NCBI RefSeq assembly: GCF_030643805.1
Contig: NZ_CP094656.1
Coordinates: forward strand, 1,240,001 to 1,304,000
Reading direction: 5' to 3'
DNA length: 64,000 bases
Source of the DNA: Alkalihalobacillus sp. AL-G
GTDB lineage: Bacteria > Bacillota > Bacilli > Bacillales > Fictibacillaceae
Under the pieces are notes generated by a model. It saw only the letters and a list, made by a program, of their open reading frames with translations, had not been told where the DNA came from and did not search any database. Shown one piece after another: positions 45,395 to 54,615 of the stretch. Numbering within the stretch: position 1 is the first letter of the stretch; the number at the start of each line of letters is the position of its first letter. The position numbers and the translations under genes were made by a program.

Positions 45395-45514
45395 CTTCTT
45401 ATCTAGAGAGGTGGAGGGACTGGCCCTTTGATACCTCGGCAGCGGGTTTTATGTGACCACATAAAACACTGTGCCAATTCCAGCAAATGCGTCAAGCATT
45501 TGGGAGATAAGAAG
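45395..45514 (+). promoter_or_regulatory. SAM riboswitch (S-box)
   Basis: The P1 arms CTTCTTATCT (45395-45404) and AGATAAGAAG (45505-45514) close the element. Internal hallmarks are AGAGAGGTGGAGGGACTGGC, ACCTCGGCAGCGGG and GTGCCAATTCCAGCA. The 3' P1 strand can also pair with CTCTTCTT of the terminator to form an antiterminator, so SAM binding should stop transcription of metNIQ. Confidence 0.95.
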
Positions 45515-45537
45515 AGACGGTTTCCTACATAAAGTGA

Positions 45538-45574
45538 GCCCCTCTTCTTGTTTTTCAAGAAGAGGGGCTTTTTT
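45538..45574 (+). terminator. S-box-controlled terminator
   Basis: GCCCCTCTTCTTG and CAAGAAGAGGGGC form a perfect 13-bp stem with TTTTTT; its 5' arm overlaps the antiterminator pairing. Confidence 0.95.
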
Positions 45575-45581
45575 GATTATG

Positions 45582-45893
45582 TTGTGTCCCGCAAATCATT
45601 TTTATAGGACACATTCTCCTAAAAACTAGGAGGTTGTGTCCCGCAAATCATTTTTATAGGACACATTCTCCTAAAAACTAGGAGGTTGTGTCCCGCAAAT
45701 CATTTTTATAGGATACATTCTCCTAAAAACTAGGAGGTTGTGTCCCGCAAATCATTTTTATAGGACACATTCTCCTAAAAACTAGGAGGTTGTGTCCCGC
45801 AAATCATTTTTATAGGACACATTCTCCTGAAAACTAGGAGATTGAGTCCCATAAATCATTTTTATAGGACACATTCTCCTGAAAACTAGGAGA
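45582..45893 (+). repeat. Six tandem 52-bp repeats in the met leader
   Basis: Units start at 45582, 45634, 45686, 45738, 45790 and 45842; a degenerate seventh begins at 45894. Units 1-5 are almost identical and unit 6 differs at several sites. Each junction forms a hairpin: GGACACA-tt-CTCCTA, loop AAAAC, TAGGAG-gt-TGTGTCC. They lie between the riboswitch terminator and metN. Confidence 0.95.
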
Positions 45894-45962
45894 TTGAGTC
45901 CTGCAACTGGTCATTCAAGGATACATTCTCAAAAATCTTTCAAAAAGAAAGGAGCATACAAC

Positions 45963-46991
45963 ATGATTCACTTTGATCACGTGTCGAAGGTGTTTGAGAG
46001 TAATGGAGCATCACTTAAGGCGGTAGACGATGTCGAATTGAAGGTTGAAAAAGGAGAAATCTTTGGTGTGATCGGATTCAGTGGTGCTGGTAAAAGTACG
46101 TTAATTCGACTGGCCAACTTGTTGGAACGACCGACCAAGGGGCGTGTTTTACTGAATGGGCAGAATATCGCAGATCTTTCCCAGCCTGAACTGCGTAAGG
46201 TGAGAGGGAAAATCGGGATGATCTTTCAACACTTTAATTTGTTGGAATCAAAAACAGTCTATCACAACGTCGCATTCCCGTTATTGATTGCAGGCATACC
46301 GAAAAAGGAAATCCAAAAACGAGTGAAGGAGATTTTAGAATTTGTTGGATTGGCGGAGAAAGAGAGGCACTATCCAGACCAGCTTTCAGGGGGTCAAAAG
46401 CAGCGGGTCGGAATTGCACGCGCTTTAGCAACCTCCCCTGAGATCTTGCTTTGTGATGAGGCGACTTCCGCACTTGACCCAGAAACGACCAAGTCAATTT
46501 TAGACTTATTGCGTCGGATCCGTGAAGAGTATAACATCACGATTTTAATGATCACACACGAAATGAACGTCATTCGTGAAATCTGTGATCGGGTTGCGGT
46601 CATGGAGGACGGTCGGATCATTGAACAAGGAACGATCTTTGATGTGTTTTCGAATCCGAACCATCCGACGACAACGAATTTTGTCCGGACTGTCATGCAG
46701 GATGAAATTCCGGAATCAATTTTACGATTGATTGACGAACATGAAGGGCGTAGTCATATTTACCGGATAACCTTTATTCGCGAAACGGCAGGTGAACCGT
46801 TCCTGTCAAGAGTCGCAAAACGGTTCGATGTCGATGTGAACGTATTATACGGTCAGATTACAGAGCTTCAAGGCATTCCGTTTGGTAATTTGATCGTCGA
46901 GTTCCAAGGAAGTACGGCAGAAATTTTAAAAGCGATCCATTATCTTCAAACCAATGTAAAAATCAAGGAGGTGACAGCACATGCAGGTTGA
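45963..46991 (+). CDS. metN: Methionine ABC transporter ATP-binding protein MetN
   Basis: 342 residues. ABC ATPase with GFSGAGKS, signature LSGGQKQR, Walker B LLCDEATSALD and H-loop ITHEM, plus the C-terminal NIL/ACT-like domain that binds methionine and inhibits transport (ITFIRETAGEPFLSRV...). The ATG at 45963 follows GAAAGGAGC; the longer frame from 45894 comes from the repeat. It overlaps metI by 11 nt. S-box control and the metNIQ order make the substrate methionine or a derivative. Confidence 0.95.
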   Translation: MIHFDHVSKVFESNGASLKAVDDVELKVEKGEIFGVIGFSGAGKSTLIRLANLLERPTKGRVLLNGQNIADLSQPELRKVRGKIGMIFQHFNLLESKTVYHNVAFPLLIAGIPKKEIQKRVKEILEFVGLAEKERHYPDQLSGGQKQRVGIARALATSPEILLCDEATSALDPETTKSILDLLRRIREEYNITILMITHEMNVIREICDRVAVMEDGRIIEQGTIFDVFSNPNHPTTTNFVRTVMQDEIPESILRLIDEHEGRSHIYRITFIRETAGEPFLSRVAKRFDVDVNVLYGQITELQGIPFGNLIVEFQGSTAEILKAIHYLQTNVKIKEVTAHAG

Positions 46992-47643
46992 CCTACTTAC
47001 TTTTTGGCCAAAAATTCTTGAGGCAACGAATGAAACGCTGGCGATGGTTGGAATCGCACTCGTATTTGCTACATTGATCGGGTTGCCGCTTGGCGTTGCC
47101 CTTGTCGTCACTCGTCCGAACGGATTGCTACAAAATAGTCCAGTATTTAAAGTGCTCAATGCCATCGTAAACTTTTTCCGATCGATTCCGTTCATCATCT
47201 TGCTTGTTGCGATTTTGCCGATTACACGCTTTCTAGTGGGAACATCGATCGGTACGGCGGCTGCTGTTGTCCCGCTCGTCTTTTTCTCGGGACCTTACAT
47301 CGCCAGGCTCGTGGAAAGTAGTTTGCTAGAAGTGAAGCCCGGTGTCGTGGAGGCGGCAGAGGCGATGGGGGCTACGCCATGGCAGATCGTCTTCCGTGTT
47401 CTCATTCCAGAAGCACTCAGTTCACTTGTACTTAATATCACCATTGCAACAATCGGCTTGGTCGGAGCATCTGCAATGGCCGGATTTGTCGGTGGAGGCG
47501 GACTTGGTGATTTAGCGATAGCCTACGGGTACCAACGCTTTGAAACCGACATCATGATTATAACGGTACTACTGCTCGTTGTACTCGTACAACTTGTTCA
47601 AACGACAGGAAATCTATTATCACGTAAAATTCGCAGACATTAA
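46981..47643 (+). CDS. metI: Methionine ABC transporter permease MetI
   Basis: 220 residues with five TM segments and the EAA loop (EAAEAMGATPWQIVFRVLIPEAL). N-terminus and the NFFRSIPFIILLVAILP motif match MetI. The ATG lies within the end of metN, with AAGGAGGTGACAGCAC upstream. It is the membrane channel for the MetNIQ importer. Confidence 0.95.
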   Translation: MQVDLLTFWPKILEATNETLAMVGIALVFATLIGLPLGVALVVTRPNGLLQNSPVFKVLNAIVNFFRSIPFIILLVAILPITRFLVGTSIGTAAAVVPLVFFSGPYIARLVESSLLEVKPGVVEAAEAMGATPWQIVFRVLIPEALSSLVLNITIATIGLVGASAMAGFVGGGGLGDLAIAYGYQRFETDIMIITVLLLVVLVQLVQTTGNLLSRKIRRH

Positions 47644-47658
47644 AAGGGGGAAAATAAC

Positions 47659-48486
47659 ATGAAAAAATTATGGATCATTATTAGTTTAGTAGTCGTTTTT
47701 GGAAGTGTACTGGCAGGATGCAATACAGGGGAAGGTGCTGAAGACCAGGTTGTTAAAGTAGGATTGAATGGGTCAGGTGTTCCGATCTGGGAGAAAATCA
47801 AGGAAAAAGCGGCAGATGAGGGAATTGAAATCGAATTGGTCGAGTTTGCGGATTATGTTCGTCCTAATTTGGCTTTAGCAGATGGCGATATCGACTTGAA
47901 TGCATTCCAAACGGTTTCCTACTTTGATGCGTTTATTGAAGAACGTGATTTAGATTTGGCTCCAATTGCGACAACTTTAATCGCACCGATGGGGATCTAC
48001 TCGGAAAAATATAAGGACGTCAGCGAAATCCCAGACGGAAGCAAAATCGCTTTACCGAAAGAGGCAACAAATATGGGGCGTGCCCTTTTATTATTGGAAA
48101 AGGCGGGATTGATCGGCTTACCAGAAGATTTTGATGGAAATGGTTCGATTGACAAAGTGGAAGAAAACCCGAAAAACCTGAAGCTAGAACCGATTGTGGC
48201 TGGCCAAACGCCACGTGTATTACCGGATGTAGCGGCATCGATCATCAATAATGGTGTTGCGGTGGAAGCTGGCTTTGTCCCTGTGAAAGATGCAATTTTT
48301 ATTGAGGATGACACTGCAACACCTTATATCAATATCATCGCATCCCGTGCAGATGAGACGGATAAGGAAGTATTCAAGGAAATCGTAGAAATCTATCAGC
48401 AAGAGGATGTAGCCACCCATATTCGCAAGGTGTATAACGATTCATTGATTCCGACATTCGTCCCGCTCGATCAAATCGGCTGGTAA
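47659..48486 (+). CDS. metQ: Methionine-binding lipoprotein MetQ (NlpA family)
   Basis: 275 residues with lipobox LAGC after a signal peptide. NlpA-family motifs follow: VKVGLNGSGVPIWEKIKE, ADGDIDLNAFQTVSYFDAF, PKEATNMGRALLLLEKAGLI, and NNGVAVEAGF. Extracellular lipid-anchored receptor for the importer. AAAGGGGGAAAATAAC precedes the ATG. Confidence 0.95.
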   Translation: MKKLWIIISLVVVFGSVLAGCNTGEGAEDQVVKVGLNGSGVPIWEKIKEKAADEGIEIELVEFADYVRPNLALADGDIDLNAFQTVSYFDAFIEERDLDLAPIATTLIAPMGIYSEKYKDVSEIPDGSKIALPKEATNMGRALLLLEKAGLIGLPEDFDGNGSIDKVEENPKNLKLEPIVAGQTPRVLPDVAASIINNGVAVEAGFVPVKDAIFIEDDTATPYINIIASRADETDKEVFKEIVEIYQQEDVATHIRKVYNDSLIPTFVPLDQIGW

Positions 48487-48501
48487 AGGAGAAGCGTAAT
48501 C

Positions 48502-49695
48502 ATGACGGCAACGACATATACAAGATTAGAAGAGTCAGTTTTACAATCTATTGAAAAGAATAAGAAAACTTATATTGATGTGAGTTACCGAATCCATGAA
48601 AACCCTGAAACCGGAAATGAAGAAGTGTTTGCCTCTAATTTACTTTGTTCGCTTTTAGAGGATGCTGAATTTGAGATTGAACGGAACATCCCGGAGCATG
48701 AGACGGCTTTTATTGCTCGTAAAAGCTCCGCAAAACCAGGTCTGAAAGTCGGGTATTTAGCGGAATATGATGCCTTGCCAGGACTCGGTCATGCTTGCGG
48801 CCATAATATCATCGGCACGACAAGTGTCGCCGCAGCCATTGCAGTTGGAAAGGTGATTGATGAAATCGGCGGGGAAGTAGCCGTACTCGGAACTCCTGCA
48901 GAAGAGGGCGGAGTGAATGGAAGTGCGAAAGGGACGTTTGTCCGTCATGGCCTTGTGCAGGATTTTGATGCATGTATGATGGTCCATCCATTAGGGAGAA
49001 CAACCGGATCTGCGGAAACGTTAGCCGTGGATCCCATTGATTTCGAATTCTTTGGAAAGTCTGCGCATGCAGCGGCGAATCCGGAAGAAGGAATCAATGC
49101 ACTTGATGGGATTATACAGCTTTTTAATGGGATCAATGCGCTTCGGCAGCACGTAACAGATGATGTACGGATTCATGGAATCATTTTGGATGGAGGTCAG
49201 GCGCCAAACATTGTTCCCGACTATGCTCGGGCACGCTTCTTTATCCGGGCAGCCACTCGGAATGCTTGTAATGTGATCACCGAAAAAGTCGAAAGAATTG
49301 CCGAAGGAGCGGCACTTGTGACAGGGAGCACGTACAAATTTACCCGGATTCAGAATGGTGTTGATAATTTTTACGTAACACCGAGGTTTGATGAGGTCTT
49401 TAGTGAAAAAGCCAAGCGTCTTGGGGAAAATTATGTGGAGGATCGACAAGGGATCGGTTCAACCGATGCAGGGAACATCAGTCAAGTGGTACCGACGATT
49501 CATCCGTATATCAAGATTGGTCCTGAAAGCCTTGTTGCTCACACAAATGAATTCCGTGAAGCAGCTAAATCCGAAAAAGGTGATCAAGCACTGATTACAG
49601 GTGCAAAAGCACTTGCACTGACCGGCCTTGATTTATACACCAAGCCGGAACTTCTACAGGAAATCAAAAAACAATATCAAGAAGGAAAGCTCTGA
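48502..49695 (+). CDS. M20 family amidohydrolase of the met operon
   Basis: 397 residues, M20 peptidase subfamily of AbgB/hippurate-hydrolase-like enzymes. Metal-site motifs: EYDALPGLGHACGHN, GTPAEEGG and MVHPLG; the dimerisation domain contains SAHAAANPEEGINALDG. It starts 15 nt after metQ with AAAGGAGAAGCG and is in the S-box operon. It may therefore deacylate an imported N-acyl-methionine or similar sulfur compound to release methionine. That substrate is inferred from context only. Confidence 0.88.
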   Translation: MTATTYTRLEESVLQSIEKNKKTYIDVSYRIHENPETGNEEVFASNLLCSLLEDAEFEIERNIPEHETAFIARKSSAKPGLKVGYLAEYDALPGLGHACGHNIIGTTSVAAAIAVGKVIDEIGGEVAVLGTPAEEGGVNGSAKGTFVRHGLVQDFDACMMVHPLGRTTGSAETLAVDPIDFEFFGKSAHAAANPEEGINALDGIIQLFNGINALRQHVTDDVRIHGIILDGGQAPNIVPDYARARFFIRAATRNACNVITEKVERIAEGAALVTGSTYKFTRIQNGVDNFYVTPRFDEVFSEKAKRLGENYVEDRQGIGSTDAGNISQVVPTIHPYIKIGPESLVAHTNEFREAAKSEKGDQALITGAKALALTGLDLYTKPELLQEIKKQYQEGKL

Positions 49696-49727
49696 TTCAA
49701 TACGGATCAGACTTTTGCTTTTTTTTA
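49686..49727 (+). terminator. Terminator of the met operon
   Basis: TCTGAT and ATCAGA pair across a 9-nt loop and are followed by T-rich sequence. Confidence 0.65.
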
Positions 49728-49812
49728 CAGGGATAACGTTCTTTAATAAGGAATAAATAAAAGGGTATGTAATTTAGTACTAAGCTAAAATCATAAGCAT
49801 GCAGGTGAATCG

Positions 49813-50331
49813 ATGGAAACGATAGAACTAGTAGAGACTTTTTCTGATGAAGAATATTTGGAACAGATGGTAGAGATTTTTTTGAACGTACATAACATCG
49901 GCGACCGGACATCCGTAGAGGAAAGATTCAGGCGGCACAGTACGTATCCTGGTTTCAGGAGGTCGGTCGCCATCGATGACGAGAACAAGGTGCTCGGTTT
50001 TGTATACGGGTACACGTCACTGCCAGAGCAGTTTTACAATGGGAAGCTCCGAGCACAAATGACATATGAACAAGTTGAGAAGTGGTTGTCTAATTGCTTT
50101 GAATTTGTGGAGTTGGCCGTAGATCCATACTACCACCGGAATGGACTTGGAAGTAAGCTTCATGATTCGATTTTGGAGAAAACGACACATAAAACGTCCA
50201 TTTTGACGACAGGTGCTGAGATGGCAGCGGCACAGGCGCTGTATAAACGAAAGGGCTGGGAGACAATCCAGACCGATGTCGATGTGTTAGGAGCAGGCAA
50301 ACGCCAGCTGATTATGGGGAAGAAGCTTTAA
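49813..50331 (+). CDS. GNAT family N-acetyltransferase
   Basis: 172 residues. GNAT fold: KVLGFVYGYTS strand, then FVELAVDPYYHRNGLGSKLHDSIL holding the acetyl-CoA P-loop (HRNGLG) and the C-terminal AQALYKRKGWETIQ segment. Acceptor unknown. ATG with GCAGGTGAATCG upstream. Flanked by terminators on both sides, so monocistronic. Confidence 0.85.
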   Translation: METIELVETFSDEEYLEQMVEIFLNVHNIGDRTSVEERFRRHSTYPGFRRSVAIDDENKVLGFVYGYTSLPEQFYNGKLRAQMTYEQVEKWLSNCFEFVELAVDPYYHRNGLGSKLHDSILEKTTHKTSILTTGAEMAAAQALYKRKGWETIQTDVDVLGAGKRQLIMGKKL

Positions 50332-50370
50332 TAAAACCGGTTTCCTCCGTAAAATAGCCAACAAAAGAAG

Positions 50371-50402
50371 AAAAGCTCTGATTCAATTGAGTCAGAGCTT
50401 TT
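50371..50402. terminator. Bidirectional terminator
   Basis: AAAAGCTCTGA and TCAGAGCTTTT pair perfectly over 11 bp between convergent genes. Confidence 0.9.
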
Positions 50403-50434
50403 AATGGATGAAATTAAGAGTTGGAAAATAGCCG

Positions 50435-51367
50435 TTAACTACTTTTATGAACCCTGCTGCTATATCCATGGTGTTTTTTATGTTCGAATACTCCTGTTCC
50501 TAAAACCACACCCGTAACAATGAAGATGAAGCCGGCGAGCTGCGAGAGTTTGATCGTTTCACCTAAAAACAACCATGCACCCGTCAATGAGAAGAAAGGT
50601 GTCAAGTTGATGAAAATCGCTGATTCACCTGCTCCAAGTTGATGGATCGCTTTGTTATATACCATGTGACCGACCCCAGTTGCGAGTATGGCCGATCCGA
50701 AAAATACACCCCAGACCCAAACAGGTTTATCGGCTAGTGTTGAGACACCGTGCGGTTCGATTTGGAAGCTGACCAAAAATAAGAAGACCGCACCCAACAT
50801 TTGCATCCATCCAGTGATCAACCGGGCATCCATTGTTTGTGTCGCTTTTTTGATGAAGACGAAGCTGATGGCTTGGGCGATGACACAAAAGAAAATATAC
50901 AAATCACCGACGGATATGCCTTTAAGGTTTCCAGATCCATTCAATACGATAAATGAAACCCCAATCAGACCGAGAAGAATTCCCAAGCACCTTAAGAGAG
51001 TCAGTCGATCACCGAGAAACAGGATTGCAGAAAGCGAGGTCATCAATGGGACAAGACCTAGAATAAGCCCTGTGTTCGAAGCAGTCGTCATCGTCAATCC
51101 AGTAGCTAAAAAGTAATGGTGTCCTAAATACCCTGTAAGTGAACAGATGATGATATATCCGATTTGCTGGCGGGTAATCTTCCGAAATTCCTTTCTCAAT
51201 CTTAAAACGATCATTACAACCAACCCCGCTGTCAAAATACGGAATGCGGTGATTGTGATCGGTGCGAAATATTCAACTAGAATCTTGATCGCAATGACAT
51301 TGAAGCCCCAGATTACCATGAGTAAAAGCAGTAATAGATAAGTCAAAGGTTTAGCCAAATCAATCAT
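50435..51367 (-). CDS. EamA/DMT family transporter
   Basis: 310 residues with ten hydrophobic segments in two EamA repeats (first GFNVIAIKILVEYFAPITITAFR, second around KATQTMDARLITGWMQ). These drug/metabolite transporters export amino acids or related metabolites; no substrate can be assigned. The ATG at 51367 has a weak AGAAAGAG site. The C-terminus is His/Lys-rich (EHKKHHGYSSRVHKSS). Confidence 0.9.
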   Translation of the reverse strand: MIDLAKPLTYLLLLLLMVIWGFNVIAIKILVEYFAPITITAFRILTAGLVVMIVLRLRKEFRKITRQQIGYIIICSLTGYLGHHYFLATGLTMTTASNTGLILGLVPLMTSLSAILFLGDRLTLLRCLGILLGLIGVSFIVLNGSGNLKGISVGDLYIFFCVIAQAISFVFIKKATQTMDARLITGWMQMLGAVFLFLVSFQIEPHGVSTLADKPVWVWGVFFGSAILATGVGHMVYNKAIHQLGAGESAIFINLTPFFSLTGAWLFLGETIKLSQLAGFIFIVTGVVLGTGVFEHKKHHGYSSRVHKSS

Positions 51368-51577
51368 CTCTTTCTATATAATTGGCTTTCTTGTTCGATT
51401 TTCCACTAAATGATATCTACAAATGATAACATAACAATGCCTAAAAGGCGGGAAGAATGACTTGCCAATTTAAATACATTTCCAAACAGGATATCGTTGG
51501 TTCTTATGAAAAATTGTTGTAGAACAAAATATCCTCTGCTATGATTATTCTGAAAACGATAGGAGGAGGGTATACCA

Positions 51578-51706
51578 ATGAAAAAACGTTCACTTATGTT
51601 TTTATCCAAAGGCATTGGGTATTCGACTGCTGTTTTCTTTGAAAATACTGATCACGGGAGAAGTCTGTCTGAATTTCAAATAAGCGACATGAAGCCAGTT
51701 GATTAG
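51578..51706 (+). CDS. Putative 42-residue leader peptide
   Basis: MKKRSLMFLSKGIGYSTAVF and 22 further residues follow a strong AGGAGGAGGG site. The frame ends 35 nt before a pair of hairpins leading into an acetyltransferase gene. No family recognised. Size and place fit a leader peptide of an attenuator. Confidence 0.5.
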   Translation: MKKRSLMFLSKGIGYSTAVFFENTDHGRSLSEFQISDMKPVD

Positions 51707-51740
51707 CACGATTTGGTCAAGGTAAAGTGGAAATACAATG

Positions 51741-51809
51741 CCACAGGTCGCTTTCCTGTGGTTGATATATTGGTAGATGTCCATCACAGGGATTCCTGTG
51801 GTGTTTTTT
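51741..51809 (+). promoter_or_regulatory. Candidate attenuator upstream of the acetyltransferase
   Basis: CCACAGG (51741) pairs with CCTGTGG (51755). CATCACAGG (51782-51790) pairs with CCTGTGGTG (51795-51803) and is followed by TTTTTT, forming a terminator. The first CCTGTGG can instead pair with the second CACAGG, so the folds are mutually exclusive. The gene starts 25 nt after the T run. Confidence 0.6.
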
Positions 51810-51833
51810 AATTTAAAAAGGGAGGAAATTGGA

Positions 51834-52379
51834 ATGGACTTGAAAGGGAACAAAATCTTTTTAAAATTTTTAGAAACGAGTGATACAGAGGCTGTACTAA
51901 ATCTTGAGGTTGAAAATAAGAATTTTTTCCAGGACTATGGACCACTAAGAGAGGGTGATTTTTATACGTTGGAGGGGCAGCGGAATCGGATCAAAAGGAA
52001 TCATGAAGCGATGGAAAAGGATCTGTATTATGATTTCGGCGTTTATCAATGCGAAACCAATAAGTTGATCGGACTGATACACCTTTCAGGGGTGGTACGT
52101 GGACCTTTGCAAAGCGCATGGTTGGGCTATTATTTAGACAAAAATCATAATGGTAAAGGGTATATGACGGAAGCCGTCAAACTTATTGTTTCGTATGCAT
52201 TTGAACAACTGAATCTTCATCGGATTGAAGCGGGCGTAATGCCGCATAATGTCGGATCGATCAAAGTTTTAGAAAAAGCGGGTTTTCTTAAAGAAGGCAT
52301 TGCCAGAAAAAATGTGAAAATCAACGGGAAGTGGGAGGATCACCAGACGCTTGCGATCATTAATGGAATAAGCAGCTAG
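51834..52379 (+). CDS. GNAT family N-acetyltransferase (RimJ/RimL-like)
   Basis: 181 residues. Motifs: GLIHLSG, SAWLGYYLDKNHNGKGYMTEAVKLIVSYAFEQLNLHRIEAGVMPHNVGSIKVLEKAGFLKEG-type core, the standard RimJ/RimL or SpeG-like pattern (LGYYLD, HNGKGYMTEA, NVGSIKVLEKAGF). Targets in this group include ribosomal proteins, polyamines and antibiotics. The ATG at 51834 follows GGGAGGAAATTGG. Located directly behind a possible leader-peptide attenuator and before a MATE exporter, which hints at an antibiotic-linked role. Confidence 0.88.
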   Translation: MDLKGNKIFLKFLETSDTEAVLNLEVENKNFFQDYGPLREGDFYTLEGQRNRIKRNHEAMEKDLYYDFGVYQCETNKLIGLIHLSGVVRGPLQSAWLGYYLDKNHNGKGYMTEAVKLIVSYAFEQLNLHRIEAGVMPHNVGSIKVLEKAGFLKEGIARKNVKINGKWEDHQTLAIINGISS

Positions 52380-52502
52380 AGAAGTTTAATTGGTAGGACA
52401 TCCTATACTAGTTTACGAGCAATATTCAAGTAAGATATACAGATATGGCTTATAATGAAGTTTACTAATATGACTATAGGAACTGATCAAGGGGTAAGCG
52501 TA

Positions 52503-53870
52503 ATGAACCAAACCTACACGTTAAGGGAAAAGATAAATCAAATATTCACCCTGCTCATACCGATATTGATTACGCAGCTCGGAATGTTCTCGATGGTATT
52601 TTTCAATACAATCATGTCAGGGAAGTACGATGCTTCTGATTTAGCAGGAGTTGCGATCGGCTCTTCGATTTGGAATCCGATCTTTACAGGGTTAAGTGGT
52701 ATCCTTCTTGCTGTATCCCCAATTGCCGCGCAGTATTTTGGTGAAAAGAAAGACCGGGAAGTAACATCGGTTGTGTCGAACGGAATTTTTTTGGCATGTT
52801 TGATTGGTGTTTTAGTGATTATACTAGGCTTCTTTTTGCTGGATCCGATTTTAAATAAGATGGATTTGCCGGTCAGTGTAAGGGGGACAGCGCATGGTTA
52901 TTTGGTTGGTCTCAGTTACGGAATCATCCCGCTGTTCATTTTCAATGTGTTGCGGTCCTTTATCTATGCATTGGGGAAAACGCGTGTGGTGATGATCATT
53001 TTGCTTATGGCATTGCCGATCAATTTCTTTTTGAACTATGCACTGATTTTCGGAAAATGGTGGTTCCCGGAGCTTGGAGGTGCAGGTGGCGGCTACGCAA
53101 CTGCCTTTACATTTTGGTTCATTTTGGGGATGACCGTGTTCATCATTAAAACACAAGAGGCTTTTTCTTCATATGTATCGCTCTCCAATTTCAATGAGGT
53201 TTCTTTTGAGAAATGTATGGAGATTATGAAAATTGGGGTGCCGATGGGATTGTCGATTTTTTTCGAGACGAGTATGTTTGCGGTTGTGACGATTTTAATT
53301 AGCAGATTCAACATCACGACGATTGCTGCCTATCAAACCGCGTTGAATATTGTTGCGATTCTGTATATGATCCCGTTAAGCATTTCGATGGCACAGACAG
53401 TTTTGGTCGGATATGAAGTTGGAGCACGGCGGTATAATGATGCGAAAATATATAGCTGGCTCGGGATTTATCTATCCATGATCATAGCCCTTGTTACTGG
53501 CCTACTAGTGGTGTTCTTCCGATATGAGGTTGCTAGCTTCTATTCGAATGAGGCTGATGTCATCCAGTTGACTGGACACTTCTTAATCTACGCACTGTTT
53601 TTCATGCTGTCCGATGCAATGCAGGCCACAGCATTAGGTGCATTGCGTGGTTATAAGGATGTCAATGTTGCATTTATCATGACACTAGTTGCTTACTGGT
53701 TCGTTTGCCTGCCGTTTGGATACTATCTAGCTCAGTTTACAGCACTTGGAGCATCAGGATATTGGATCGGGTTAACCGTTGGATTGTTAGCTGCAGGAAT
53801 CTGCTTATCGATCAGGCTGATTCATATCCAGAAGAAACTCAAGAAGCCAAGTTTGGTATTAGAATATTAG
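52503..53870 (+). CDS. MATE family multidrug/sodium exporter (NorM-like)
   Basis: 455 residues with twelve hydrophobic segments in two halves. MATE motifs: ITQLGMFSMVFFNTIMSG, AGVAIGSSIWNP, GVPMGLSIFFETSMFAVVTILISRF and a C-terminal GALRGYKDVNVAFIMTL. Exports cationic drugs using Na or H gradients. The ATG at 52503 follows AAGGGGTAAG; the frame opens earlier at 52455 without a site. A terminator follows at 53883. Confidence 0.9.
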   Translation: MNQTYTLREKINQIFTLLIPILITQLGMFSMVFFNTIMSGKYDASDLAGVAIGSSIWNPIFTGLSGILLAVSPIAAQYFGEKKDREVTSVVSNGIFLACLIGVLVIILGFFLLDPILNKMDLPVSVRGTAHGYLVGLSYGIIPLFIFNVLRSFIYALGKTRVVMIILLMALPINFFLNYALIFGKWWFPELGGAGGGYATAFTFWFILGMTVFIIKTQEAFSSYVSLSNFNEVSFEKCMEIMKIGVPMGLSIFFETSMFAVVTILISRFNITTIAAYQTALNIVAILYMIPLSISMAQTVLVGYEVGARRYNDAKIYSWLGIYLSMIIALVTGLLVVFFRYEVASFYSNEADVIQLTGHFLIYALFFMLSDAMQATALGALRGYKDVNVAFIMTLVAYWFVCLPFGYYLAQFTALGASGYWIGLTVGLLAAGICLSIRLIHIQKKLKKPSLVLEY

Positions 53871-53882
53871 ATTTAAAGATTG

Positions 53883-53918
53883 ACAGGTGCATCTCTCAGG
53901 GTGTTCCTGTTTTTTTTC
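53883..53918 (+). terminator. Terminator after the MATE gene
   Basis: ACAGG and CCTGT pair, with partial inner pairing, followed by eight T's. Confidence 0.6.
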
Positions 53919-53996
53919 GTAAAAATAAGCTTCCTGAAATTTCGTGAAACATTTTGGACTTAAAAACGTACATAACTAAAAGGGGGAGATCAAACT

Positions 53997-54317
53997 ATGA
54001 AAAAGTTACTGACTATCGCATTAACAATGATTGTTTTATTGGGACTTAATTATGCTGCCTCATTTCTCTCTGGCGTGAAATTCATTGATGTATCGTTTGC
54101 AGTAGGATTATTAGTCGGTGTTATTATCTGGTTCTTCACCTCAAAGGGAGGGTTCTCCTCAAATTACTTAGATTCGATGACCCAAGCTCAATCGACCAAT
54201 TTCAAAATGGAAAAAGAAACACACAAATTTTCTCCTAATGCAGCTTTTTATACAGCAGTTACGTACACAATCGTTTCGATTGTCATTACCTTATTCATGT
54301 ACAGAAGTTATTTCTAG
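53997..54317 (+). CDS. Hypothetical membrane protein (106 aa)
   Basis: Three hydrophobic segments: near 5-25, 33-50 and 83-103. A hydrophilic loop (SNYLDSMTQAQSTNFKMEKE) lies between the second and third. AAAGGGGGAGATC precedes the ATG. The family is not recognised. It stands alone. Confidence 0.7.
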   Translation: MKKLLTIALTMIVLLGLNYAASFLSGVKFIDVSFAVGLLVGVIIWFFTSKGGFSSNYLDSMTQAQSTNFKMEKETHKFSPNAAFYTAVTYTIVSIVITLFMYRSYF

Positions 54318-54615
54318 AAATCCGGCTTTTAATTTTGCACACCCGTTATCTATATCTCTGGCTTAGGTATACAGTCGGACAAGACAAATAGACTTATAAA
54401 ATAAAATTCAATGTTATCCTCAAAACATTTCAATCTCCTCTCATACAAACATGTAATCGGCTAATATAGTGTAATAGTTGCAATGAAGGTTTATCCTTTT
54501 TCACGCAGACAATCCCCACACTAATCCCCCTCGCATTTCAATTCTGCAAGTAAACTTTTTTTGGTCTGAAACCTTTTTATGGTAAATATAATTATATTAA
54601 AAAAGGTTGATGCCG
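54318..54615. other. Intergenic region
   Basis: About 300 bp; no ORF, terminator or promoter that I can support. Confidence 0.4.

Noticed and set aside
45582-45893. The six 52-bp units considered as a CRISPR array
   Set aside because: The units are contiguous near-identical 52-mers with no variable spacers, and no cas genes are present.
45582-45893. AGGAGG plus GTG/TTG mini-ORFs inside each 52-bp unit
   Set aside because: The start codons sit only about 2 nt after AGGAGG, too close for efficient initiation.
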